Origin: Calliopum simillimum
Taxonomy: Eukaryota; Arthropoda; Insecta; Diptera; Lauxaniidae
Reading direction: 5' to 3'
Length of the DNA: 64,000 nucleotides
Assembly: GCA_951812925.1 (NCBI GenBank)
Contig: OX638372.1
Location: 46,746,245 to 46,810,244 of the forward strand
Below are positions 47,101 to 57,699 of the stretch, piece by piece. Below the pieces are notes generated by a model. It was not told the DNA's origin, ran no database searches, and saw only the letters and a program-made list of their open reading frames with translations. Both the position numbers and the translations under genes were made by a program. Numbering within the stretch: position 1 is the stretch's first letter; each line of letters starts with the position of its first letter.

Positions 47101-48668
47101 TTAAGCCTCTTCATTGCTGTTTGAACGTGAGTTCTTGTTGCTAGTTTGATGTACTCTATGATAGTTGATTTGCTTCTGGGCTGGTGCACCCTTGCCGAAT
47201 GGAGCAGCTGCATTCACTTGCAAAATGTAACCACCCTCGACATCGAAATCAGTATTGATACCCATATAGCAGCGTTGACCGTATCCATCGTTGTTCTTGT
47301 ACTCGTTCAATGAACTGGCGGCAACAGCTGGGAAATTGTGTTCCATACCGGGTACAACGGATTCGGCAAAGTAGCGGGTAGCTCTCATCGAGCACTCAAC
47401 AATGTTGTCACAACCGGGAACAGCTACGGATGGGCCATTTGGATAGAAATCAACATCACCAACACGTTGTGGTGTTCCCAAACCATAGGCTGAGGTGTGA
47501 ATGCCATCAACAAATTCAGCATCACCACGGGCCAAACCAGTCAAAGTATTAGGGTTCTTGGCATAGATTTTTGAGGGGTCCAAAGCAGTGATACGACGCA
47601 ATTTTTGTCCAGTGTGGCGAGTGTATTGACGAGCAGCAGCGCCAGCAACATGAGCACCGATACCTTGACCGATAACGTGAATGATTTCATTTGGTACATT
47701 GCATTGGTTGGCTAATTGTACGAGAGCTTTAGCAATGACGTCACCAGTTTGTTCAACATCGAGCATGGCAAGACGCTTGAATGAGGTAAGTGTGGCACCC
47801 AAATCAATGACCTGCGGAAGAGCATATTATGAATATTGGAAACATATGAAAGACAAAAAGGAAATCTTTCAACTTACAACAAGATTTCCATTGTTATTGT
47901 TGTTATTGTATTGCTGGTTGTTGTTGTCGTTGTTGGTGTTGTATTGGTTGTTATTGTTGCCATTATCATTGTAATCTTCATAGCTAGCGGAGTCATCACC
48001 ATTGCTCTGGCCCTGTCCTTGCTTTTGTTGGCGTTGTTGCTGTTGTTGTTCACGGCGACGTTGTTGTTGATGTTGTTGGTTGTAACGTCTCTGGTAAGCT
48101 TCCACCAATTTCTGTGTGGCCTTGTTTGCAGCCTTCGATGATTTTGGCAGACCAGTGATGAAAATGGTTACTTCCTCACTGCCGAAGTTTGATTCCTGCT
48201 TGGCAGTAGCGGCCAATTGGTTCAATGTGGTTGATTTTTTCTCACCATTGCGTTGCATGACATAAGCGGGGATATCGTTGGCACTTGGGGCAAATTGTGG
48301 ACGCAAGTGATGATTGATCTGGGAAAGATGATCTGTAACGAAGGATTGAAAACAAAAAATTTGAGAATTGAATTTAATTTCTCTTAACATTTAGCAGGAC
48401 ACTTACACAATTCATCGACTAACTCGGCACCTTCGTTGTTTGACATCTCTTCCAATTGTGCCCATGAGACTTGATCCACTGATGGCATATTTTCCAGTTT
48501 TGAGAGTGACAACCATTCCGATGGACGCAGACTGTTGCTCAATGAATTTTGGTTACTTCCATGTGGTGATGGTCCTTGGTGGCCTTCTTTCTTATGGTGA
48601 CTGGGTGAGGCACATACAGTGGCTACCAAAAGGCAGGCCACAAGGCAAACGCTTCTCAGTGGATTCAT
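47101..48668 (-). CDS. Yp: Yolk protein (vitellogenin of the fly lipase-like family), 475 aa
   Basis: Exons are 48668-48407, 48332-47878 and 47811-47101, with introns of 74 and 66 bp that have GTAAGT donors. The total is 1428 nt including TAA. The ATG at 48668 is chosen because it opens a signal peptide (MNPLRSVCLVACLLVATVCA) like that of Drosophila Yp1. An ATG 15 codons upstream in the same frame gives no better start. The protein is the major egg yolk precursor of higher flies, made in fat body and ovary follicle cells, secreted and taken up by oocytes. The second half has the pancreatic-lipase fold (ALDPSKIYAKNP, GDVDFYPNGPSVAVPG), but the nucleophile elbow reads GQGIG at 287-291, so the catalytic Ser is missing as in all known yolk proteins. 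An Asn/Gln-rich tract spans about 169-235. Acidic tyrosines at 205 and 208 (SYEDYND) fit the Tyr-sulfation region of the family. The exon 2/3 junction falls at NLV|VIDLG, an intron the + strand copy lacks. Confidence 0.95.
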
Positions 48669-48755
48669 TATTGGGTCACAAACGATTCGATAGATGACTA
48701 CTGTCTGGTACACTGTTAAACGGTGAACTGTGATGTTACTGCAAAATGAAAAGGG

Positions 48756-48763
48756 TATTTATA
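48756..48763 (-). promoter_or_regulatory. TATA box of the - strand yolk-protein gene
   Basis: TATAAATA on the - strand. An initiator-like ACAGTTCA follows at 48731-48724, placing the start near 48729, about 34 bp downstream and 61 nt before the ATG. Confidence 0.75.
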
Positions 48764-48796
48764 GTTGGATGATCAGCTCAGATTTCTATGAAGCAC

Positions 48797-48805
48797 CTTA
48801 TCAGT
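48797..48805 (-). promoter_or_regulatory. GATA-type site near the - strand yolk promoter
   Basis: CTGATAAGG on the - strand, about 35 bp upstream of the TATA box. GATA factors are known regulators of Drosophila yolk-protein genes. Function here is inferred from the motif and its position only. Confidence 0.35.
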
Positions 48806-50329
48806 TCAAATGTAGCAGTTTTTGCTTTGTTTTTGGTTTACCCTTATTCTGTTTGTTTAGCAACTTGTCATTGAGTTCGGCCATTGACCACTGGCCCTCA
48901 AACCCGGCTATTATGACATGTGTTGCTGATACTGCAAGATTTTCCGCTGATGGGAAAATGCGATAGTAAGAACACTGTAGTGGTTACGACGCTAAGCTTT
49001 TGGTTGATTCGGCGAAAAGTTGAAATTCATTGTAACCGATGAGCGGCAGCAATTTATGGCAGCAGGTTGATTTGTTTTGTTTTAAATTGCATTTAATCAT
49101 TTTTTTAATTCTTACAAACTAAAGTGAATTCAATACTTTGTTGCCTATTGCGCAATACTTTTGTGCAAAATTTCGGATATGTTCTTTTTCCTGGAATATC
49201 ATATTTAATTGGCAAAATTGTATTGCGCAACCTTGAAAAAATTCACCATTTATTGTTTTTGCAAGTAGTGCATAAACTTACCTGTTGGTATACAGTTAAA
49301 GTTTCTAAGATAAAGAGAAATGGGCAATAAGTTTAATTTTTTAAATACTCAAAGACAAAATAGTATATTTTAGAAAATGACACAGGCAAAAGTGGAAAAG
49401 TCTAGCATTCCTCAGCTTTTATGTGCTTCAGAAAATGAAATCAAACCCAAGAAAATTTTAAGACATCTCAGCTAGAAAATATTTGTAAGTATATTCTATC
49501 CCATATTCGCTATTCCATTCAAAATGTCACTTAAAATAATAACCTAAGTTCCTGTTTAATGGATGAAAAGTGTTTTATGTCCAAGTTAATATGTTTAAAA
49601 GGTATGTACACACGGCGAGCCTTAACCAAAATAAAGTTTTATATCAACCACGTAAAATTCGGCGTATGCAGGATTATTCTACTTAAAAACATTAATTAAT
49701 AACTGTAAATAAAAGTTTCGTACCTGATCGTCTGAAAAAGATATTGCATTTTTACAAATTTTTTTTCTTTGAGTGCATTTATTTTCATATTGTTTTAAGT
49801 TTGAAGAAAAAGATAAAAAACTGAGTATGCAGAAAATTTACTGCATGTGTTTAAATTTTAAAACTGCAAACCAAAAAACCCTAGCTGATTCCATTCAGGA
49901 GATATTGAATTTTAAACTATTTTTTATGCTTTTTTTAAAAAAATCGGTTTTTCCGTATTTAAGACAAACACAAACAAAAACCAGAAACACTATTAGTCAT
50001 TTCAGATTTGATTTTTGATGCTTAATTCAAATTCGCTCTTAGAAATGCTATATTATGTCTGGGTTTTCAGATATCCTTACATAAAAGTTTAAAGGACACC
50101 ATTTTTTCCTATTTTTGAAGTTATATAACAAGACAAGGTAATTTTAAGCCGAAAAATCTGGTATGAAAACTAATAGCCCTAGTTTTTTTCTTCAAAACAC
50201 AATTAAACCAATATCGATATCTTTTTTTTTGTCGGAGATATCTTAACCTAAAATGCTAAAAAAGTACAAAAACACGATTTTTGGCTATATTGGATGTCAT
50301 ATGCAGGACGCACAAAATTTTTCTGTGAA
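48806..50329. other. Divergent intergenic region, proximal part
   Basis: It holds the likely upstream control region of the - strand yolk gene (48806-49100, mixed composition) followed by AT-rich sequence. No gene or clear repeat. Confidence 0.45.
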
Positions 50330-50972
50330 CTTTTACTACCAGAATCATTTAGTACTTTTTTTTTGGCTTCAAATTGAGCCATCAAAGGGTTATTTATAAT
50401 ATTTCTCTGCAAAGTTATGATAATTTTAAAATCACATCATGAAACTCAAAGTGAAAAATCTCGGTTTTTGGCTATATTTGAGGTTGTATACAATACGGAC
50501 GAACTTCGCCTGCCTTTTTTTACTGACCGAATCATGTAATACCGTTCTTTATCTCCAAAATGAGCTACAAAGTGGTCTCTTGTGATTGTTTTCTACAAAG
50601 TTATGACTATTTTAAGATGCCATGCTGCAGCAATATAATAAATATATTTTAGTGACACCCACGGAGTTTGCACTCCATAATGTAATTTTTAAATGGTCAT
50701 AACTTTGTAGAAAACAATCATAGGACACCACTTTATAGCTCATTTTGGAGATAAAGAATGGTACTACATGATTCGGTCAATGAAAAAAAGGCAGGCGAAT
50801 TTCGTCCGTACTGTATACAACCTCAAATATAGCCAAAAACCGAGATTTTTCCTTTGAGTTTCATGATGTGATTTTAAAATTATCATAACTTTGCAGAGAA
50901 ATTTTAAAAATAACCATTTCATAGCTCAGTTTGAAGCCAAAAAAAAGTACCAAATGATTCTGGTAGTAAAAG
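50330..50972. mobile_element. ~640 bp foldback element
   Basis: Tips CTTTTACTACCAGAATCATT and the inverse AATGATTCTGGTAGTAAAAG. Inner arms with CTCGGTTTTTGGCTATATTTG and its inverse, and AAAACAATCA...AAAGTTATGAC, also match. The axis is near 50650. Confidence 0.85.
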
Positions 50973-50974
50973 TA

Positions 50975-52683
50975 TACAGTAGAGGTGTTTTAAGAATGTA
51001 TGGAGAATCTCCATTGGAGATCCTTAGTAACAACATTTTGATACTTGACACCCCTCAATTTTGTGGGGTTGGAAAAAAAATGAGTTTGCAAAAAAAATTT
51101 TGGGGGTGGGGTGAGGGTAAGGGTTGGCGCATCGAGGTCAAAGGTGAGAGAAAAAGAGAAAAAATGTACATACAGCAATACAAATGCTTAGGGGTCCCCT
51201 CTAGAGGAGTCGAATGTATGACCGACCCACATTATTTTTCCCCCTCCAACATTTTTACCCAGCATACTTACCCCCTATCTCTAACCCCTAAGGGGGCTCC
51301 CATACAAAATTTAAATTTTTAGGAAATCGACCCCACCACTCCCTGGGTGCCCCTAGAAGGGTCAAATGTATGACTGGTCCCTAATATTTTTTCTTCCACA
51401 ACATTTTTTCCCAACATACTTACCCTCTATCTTTGACTCTTTAGGGGACTCCCATACAAAATAGATGTCATAGACATGAAAAATATGGAAAGAAAATCGT
51501 CAAATAGGCCCATAACTGCCCAGAAGTCACTCCTAGAGGAGTCAAATATATGACCGACCCCCATTAGCCCCCCTCCAAAGTTTTTTCTCAGCATACCTAC
51601 CCCCTATTTCCAATCCTTAAGGGGGCTCCCATACAAAGTTACTGTTTTTACATAAAATGCCCCCACTGCCCTAACTGGCCCACGGATACCCCTAGAAGGG
51701 TCAAATGTATGACCAACCCCTATTATTTTTTTGCGACCTATATTTTTTTGGCACATACTTGCCCCCTATTTTCAACCCTGAAAGGGGCTGCCATACAAAT
51801 TTTTTTTTTATAAATTTTCCTAGAAATAATGGGCGTCGGTCATACATTTGACCCTTCTAGGGGAACCCATGGTCCAGTTAGGGCAGTGGGGACAGTTTTT
51901 AAAAAAAAACCGCAACTTTGTATTGGAGCCCCCTTAAGTATTGGAATTAGGGGGTAGGTAAGCTGTGAAACTTTGGAGGGGGGTAATGGGGGTCGGTCAT
52001 ATATTTGACTCCTCTAGGACAGACTCCTGGGCAATTATGGGCCTATTTGACGATTACCTTTCCATATTTTTTAAGCCTATGACGTCAATTTTGTATGGGG
52101 GCCCCCTTAAGAGCTAGGGATAGAGGGTAAGTACGGTGCAAAAAAATGCTGAGGAAGAAAAACTATTAGGGGCCGGTAATACATTTGACCCTTTTACGGG
52201 CACCCTGGGAGTGGTGGGGGTCGATTTCCTAAAAATGTAAATTTTGTATGGGAGCCCACTTAGGGGTTAGAGATAGGGGGTAAGTATGCTGGGTAAAAAT
52301 GTTGGAGGGGGAAAAATAATGTGGGTCGGTCATACATTCGACTCCTCTAGAGGGGACCCCTAAGCATTTGTATTGCTGTATTTTGTATGGTAGCACCCTT
52401 AGGGGTTAGAGGCAAGAGGTAGGTATGTTTAGTAAAAATGTTGGGGGAGAAAAAATAATGTGGGTCGGTCATACATTTGAACCCTCTATAGGTGGCACCT
52501 CTTGTAGGATTGAGTGTAAATTGTTTTTCCTTTTCTCTCATCTTTGACCTCAATGCGCCAACCCTTACCCTCACCCCACCCCCAAAATTTTTTTTGCAAA
52601 CACATTTTTTTTCCAACCTCACAAAATTGAGGGGTGTCAAGTATCAAAATCCAAAATTCGTGCACTAAAACACCCCTAATGTA
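50975..52683. mobile_element. 1.7 kb GC-rich foldback with ~150-180 bp tandem units in both arms
   Basis: The tips share GAGGTGTTTTA and GATACTTGACACCCCTCAAT in inverted orientation, followed by GGGTGGGGTGAGGGTAAGGG. Each arm consists of four to five units with CTAGAGGAGTCGAATGTATG or CTAGAAGGGTCAAATGTATG and GGGGGCTCCCATACAAA. They face right in the left arm (near 51198, 51350, 51530, 51690) and left in the right arm (near 51840, 51995, 52170, 52330, 52465). The axis is near 51815. No transposase is present. Confidence 0.85.
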
Positions 52684-53244
52684 CAGTGTGTCACAGAAGT
52701 ATTTTGCATACAAACAATATTCAAAAATTCGAACTTATACTCAATTTTCGTTCTCGGCTCATGGAATGATGAAACTTAAATGTTTGGCTGGCATTATTTA
52801 AAGACATGAATATCAGTCCCATTTTACAACAAAAAATTTTGCACCCAGTACTTAAAAAATGGGTTTACCACAAGATGACTTCTTATTTTCAAAAGACAAT
52901 GACCCCTAGCACACAACCTGGGGCACTTCTCCAAAGACATTAAAACACTGCCGCAATATCCTTTTTTGAACCCAATAGAAATTTTTTGGTCTTATCTGGT
53001 GGAAAAGGTCACAAAATACCGTATTTTATCAAAAAAATGTGCTCAAACCAGTACGGAAAGAAAAATGGGTCAAAACGCCGACTGAAAATATCGTAAAGGT
53101 ATGGAATCCACGCAAAACTGTTTTGATGATGTCTCCTCAAATAATGGCTACCATGGTTATTATTAAAAAGGTCTCTTTTACTTGATAAATACCCTCAAAG
53201 TAAAATATTAGGTACTATAAAGCAAAATACTTTTGTGACCTTAT
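52684..53244 (+). pseudogene. Dead Tc1-like transposon with transposase fragment
   Basis: The left end CAGTGTGTCACAGAAGTATT and the right end AATACTTTTGTGACC are inverted, and a TA precedes the left end. Inside, one frame shows FSKDNDP, an in-frame TAG, then HTTWGTSP. After a frameshift another frame shows LNPIEIFWSYLVEKV. These are the second Asp and the final Glu blocks of the Tc1/mariner DDE transposase. The N-terminal half and the first Asp are deleted, so the copy is inactive. Confidence 0.8.
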
Positions 53245-53829
53245 AAAAAAAGATGAATAAATCATTTCTTTGCTTTAAAAGGGTTAGAACATATTATTTT
53301 AATTTTTTTATGAAGTGGTATCATAGTTAACGTTCCATTGGCTCGAAACTTATAAAAAAAAAAATACTACTTTTCTAAGAACGAAACGGCTTAAAGTTGA
53401 GTATACCGTTGATCGTTTTCAGACAGATGAGAGATAAACATAGGGTAATGAGAACGAGGATACTTCAAATAATAATCAAGGTTAAAAAAAATATCTATAT
53501 ATACAACAACAGTCCAGTATATTTAGACTTAAAAAAGTTGAATATTAAAAATTAAATATTTTATTTTTCGAAAATAACATGTCTAAACAGTTTTATGTTA
53601 AAAAAAATAATTCATTCATTCATTCATTTAATTATCTACTCAAAACTTATGCTAGCGGCACGCAATGGTCCTTTTTCAAAACGCCGTTGCAAAAATCAAA
53701 TTTTCGATACCTAATTTTTGAAAAAAAAAAAAATTTTTATATGACAGAAGTTCGTAAGTATTTAGTTTTGTATAATAATAGGTTTTATTTCATATACAAC
53801 AGACCGGTTCGACTTTGTATGAAGCAAAA
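53245..53829. other. AT-rich intergenic sequence
   Basis: An (ATTC)n microsatellite lies at about 53608-53627. Otherwise nothing recognised. Confidence 0.45.
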
Positions 53830-55860
53830 AAAAATCATCTAAAAACCGACTCAAAAGTTAGAATGACTCTTAAAAATAATATCTGTATTATTTTTTTTTT
53901 TTTTTCATTCAGAGAAAAATCAAAGGAGCACTTTTGATTCTACTGAAGGCCCATTTTGGCTAAAAAAAAACATTTTTTTTGGTCATAACATAATTGATGC
54001 TTTAGAGAAAAAACCATATTCTCACAAAAATTTTGGATCTTAAAAATTATAAATAAACGCAAAAAATTCTTGGAATTGTCCAATTCACAAATTGATTCGA
54101 TAGAGTATTCAGCATTTAATCCCACGTTCGTCAGCAAAATGTTAGGTTTACTCAAAACCAAGCCATCTACGAAAAAATTTCATATTCATAGAATCATTCA
54201 AAGAATCGGTGTGAATTATTTCAGAATTTTTGGAAATTTTTTTTTAAGGTTTGAAAAATATCTAAAAAAAAAAAATTCTGAAAAAATGCACACGTTCTTT
54301 TTGGATAATTTTGAGCGTTTCTGCGTTATACACTTTTTCCGTTGGATGCCTGGCTTCTGAACAAAAAATTACCGAACGCGTAATTAAAAAACGTCAAAAA
54401 AGATCGATTTTGGGACGCAAATATTACAGGGCTCCACGCAAAAAAAAGAACATGAGGAAATCGAAAAAATTCTTAAAGTAGAGGTTGATAAAAAATACCC
54501 GTGTCTCGTCGTATTTTCCCAGCACATCAGATTTTTTTTTAATCGATTTTTGAAGTTTTTTAATCCACTGTTCATGAAAAAAACAAAAATACCGCATTCT
54601 TGTGTTGAATCGACTCACTAAATTTCACGATCCTTATATCTGAGGTATATCATGTCTTCTGGAGGCTTATGTAGAATATTAGGGAAATATTTTTGTAGAA
54701 AGCTTTATCCCTCTATAAACCCCACAAATGGGCCGTTTTTGACCATTTCTCAAAATGGTGCAAAAATGACCCCTAAACGGAGGAATAATGAATCAATATG
54801 TACCACAGAAATATTTGCTATAAAATTTCACTACTAATTGCTGAACACTTAAAAGTTTGAATTTCATCCCGAAACTTAAAAAATCGTTAAAAACAAACCC
54901 CACTGTAAAAATTTAAAACTACATTTAAAACTCGTTGTCACAATATCATAACGAAATCGTACAAGAATCATTTTCCTAGAACTTACTAACCCATTATATC
55001 CTGTTTTAACGGTATCTTTGACCCCTTTTTTTAAAAAAGAAAAAACTAAGCTACAATGGGTTAAATTATTCTGCAAAAATATTCTACGAAAAATTTCAAA
55101 GACGAAAAATTCTTAAAACTGAAAGAAAGCGCGGCAGGGATGTAGTAAATATGCAATGTGAAAAGTCCTTATTGATTTTAACGATTTTTTGGGTATCGGG
55201 ATAAAACTTTGACTTTTTAGTGTTCAGCCGCTAGTAGTGAAATTGTATAGCAAATATTTCTGTAGTACATACTGACTCAATAATCCCCTGTTTAAGGTGT
55301 CATTCTTGCAACTTTTTAAGAAATGGGTAAAAATTACCCACATGGGGGGTTGTAGAAGGTTAAAGTTTTCTCTAAAAATATTCCTCGCAATATCCTGCAT
55401 AAGTTTACTCAACACATGATACACCTCAGATGTAAAGATCATATAGTTAAATTCATCGATTAAACACAATAATGCTGTATTTTTGTTTTTTTTCATGTGG
55501 ATTAAAAACATCAAAAATCTGGTATTTTTTTTAACATCTACTTTGAGAATTTTTTGGATTTTCTCATGTATTTTACAAAAAGTTTGAAATTGTCCTACAG
55601 TGTAATCTATACCCCCAAAAAATAATTTATAGTTCTTAAACGCCAAATTTTTTGTGAGAACATGGTCTTTTTATCAATTTTGTAATGAAAAAAAAGTTAT
55701 GTCCAAAAACATGATTTTTTTTAGCAAAAATGGGCCTTCAGTAGAACCAAAAGTGCTCCATTGGTTTTTCTCGGAATAAAAAAAAAATGATGCAGATATC
55801 ATTTTTAAAAGTACTTCGAACTTTTGGGTCGGTTTCGGGATGAATCTAAATTTCGACCCT
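53830..55860. mobile_element. ~2 kb foldback element, family E copy 1
   Basis: Arms at about 53845-54060 and 55600-55850 are inverted: ACCGACTCAAAAGTT against AACTTTTGGGTCGGT, and CTACTGAAGGCCCATTTT against AAAATGGGCCTTCAGTAG. A second inverted pair further in (ATATCTGAGGTATATCATG near 54640 and CATGATACACCTCAGATGT near 55415) gives nested symmetry. The open frames inside have no recognised domain. Confidence 0.75.
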
Positions 55861-56204
55861 AGTTCGTCTGACTAGCTTAAGATATTAATAGGTATCTTTT
55901 TTGGTTTTATTTTTTTGTTTCTTTTGCAAATTATTAGGTATCACCCACGACCCATTAACCATGAAATACGCATCGGAAATTCCTAATACAAACGATACCT
56001 ACGTTAGTTTGCATCCTTATGCCGCCGAGTGTGCTTTTTTATGGAAAGTGGATCTGTGCATACTTTCTAACTTTTATATTGGCATATTTTAGGAAAGGAA
56101 AGAAATCGATATATGTAGTTCAAAAAGAGTTTTAAAGGAAAAGTTCTTTCAAAAAACGTAACAAAATTTATTTTTGAAAACTAACTTTCTCTGGTATAGA
56201 ACAT

Positions 56205-56950
56205 CAAATATGTCTGGTTGACTATCTGTGGGGATATTTTTCACGGGAAAACAAAGCAAGATAGGCTGACTTCCTAAACTAAGGTTGCAATGCAACACTG
56301 CAATGCATTCGGTTCCTAAATGAAGTAGCAACATTTTTGACAATGTCATATGTTCCTTTTTGAACGGAAACTGTTTTTACTACACAACAGCTGCGCAACT
56401 AGCGCATCAATTTTAATATTGTTGCTTAAAATTTGGCGCGAAGCAATATGGATGAAATAAAGTAGTGAATTTAATTAACAGTTATGTTAGTTTTATAATA
56501 TTTTAAGCATGTTTTCAAAATAATTAATTTTAACAACACAACAACCACCTCGAGCAATTTTTGTGTTCCTTTATTACTGAAAAATGCAACGTAAAGTTTG
56601 ACAAAGCAACATTTGTAACAGTGTTGCCGTGTAAATGTTGCGCATGAGAAAACATGGTTGCATTGCAACTTTAGTTTAGGAAGTCAGCCATAATTCGATG
56701 AAATTTGGTATACTGCCTCCGTCGTCAAAGTTGGCTTGACTTATTGAAAATGAGCGAAATCGGTCAATTCATACGCCTACCGCCCATATAAAAAGTATAT
56801 TCAAAATGCAACTTTAAGATCATTTTTCACGACAATGCAACCAAAATACACATTAATATTAAGGACGATAAGCGTAAGCTCTGAGCAAAAGCTAGGCGAA
56901 CTCAGACTAGAGGGCCTGGCACATCCCATACAAGCAACTTTTTCAAAATG
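56205..56950 (-). repeat. Dispersed repeat family A, copy 3, split by a MITE
   Basis: Reverse-oriented family A sequence occupies about 56205-56263 and resumes at 56690-56950 (CGCCTACCGCCCATA, TTTTTCACGACAATGCAACC, GGCCTGGCACATCCCATACA). The two pieces join cleanly when the MITE between them is removed. Confidence 0.7.
56264..56689. mobile_element. 426 bp MITE nested in family A
   Basis: The ends GGCTGACTTCCTAAACTAAG and the inverse TTTAGTTTAGGAAGTCAGCC are perfect or nearly so, and are followed by GGTTGCAATGCAAC-type inner arms. It is flanked by ATA on both sides (56261-56263 and 56690-56692). No coding frame. Confidence 0.85.
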
Positions 56951-57152
56951 TATTAGTGCATGCGTTATTTGTGGCAATGCAACCAAATTTCGAATAGATA
57001 TCAGTATACTTTTTTGTGATTTGGACCGTATACTTATTTCCTTAAGCTGAGGATAAACTAGTTTTTCTTAAATACAATTTTGGTCTGGAACCTACCTCTA
57101 AAGTAGTCATGTTTGAACTATGATTTTATTTTTTTTCATTTAAAAAAAAAAT

Positions 57153-57397
57153 ATTCAGGCATGTTCTGAAATCCGATTCACTTCGGAATCGGAATGAAAG
57201 CAATCTTCAAAAGCTCTGCGTTGCGATAAATAAGATGGCATCGGATTTGTATTTCAAGAAATAAAATTTGCTAATGGTTTTTTTCCGATTTACCAAAATA
57301 TAAATCCGATTTGATGTTAATTATCGTAGCGCGGAGCTCTTGAAGATTGCTTTCATTCCGATTCCGAAGTGAATCGGATTTCAGAACATGCCTGAAT
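57153..57397. mobile_element. 245 bp MITE just upstream of the + strand yolk gene
   Basis: The ends ATTCAGGCATGTTCTGAAAT and its exact inverse, with perfect or near-perfect matching through about 60 bp per arm (CCGATTCACTTCGGAATCGG is part of the arm). It ends 223 bp upstream of the TATA box. Confidence 0.9.
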
Positions 57398-57444
57398 ACA
57401 TTTTTTTGTTTTTTGTTTTTTTTAAGACTAATTGATTACAGAGC

Positions 57445-57560
57445 CAACCCTTATCATAAATTTTTATATGCCAACACTTGAACGGACTTACAGCGCGCGT
57501 GTTTGCATGCATAGTAACTGAGAAATCAATAGCACAGCTTCACTTATCATTATCAACTTA
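57445..57560 (+). promoter_or_regulatory. GATA-type sites upstream of the + strand yolk gene
   Basis: CCTTATCAT at 57449-57457 and two overlapping TTATCA/TATCAA motifs near 57544-57556 are GATA-like on the - strand. The - strand yolk promoter has a similar site. Role inferred only. Confidence 0.3.
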
Positions 57561-57619
57561 ATAAAAGTAATTTTCACCTATTCAGCGCTTTTCACTAGAA
57601 AGCGTTAGAACGTTAGAGC

Positions 57620-57627
57620 TATAAAAG
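57620..57627 (+). promoter_or_regulatory. TATA box of the + strand yolk-protein gene
   Basis: TATAAAAG, with an initiator-like ACAGTTCA at 57651-57658. The start is predicted near 57653, about 33 bp downstream and 47 nt before the ATG. Confidence 0.8.
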
Positions 57628-57699
57628 CCCGAGCCGCAGCGCAATTCAACACAGTTCATCATTGCAAGTGTTCTAGACTACTCCATCGAATTGACCAAA

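Noticed and set aside
47681..48141. Leu/Val-rich + strand frames resembling membrane segments
   Set aside because: They are the antisense of the Asn/Gln tract of the yolk protein.
50891..51322. 143-codon + strand frame
   Set aside because: It crosses the junction of two foldback elements and its sequence is just translated repeat.
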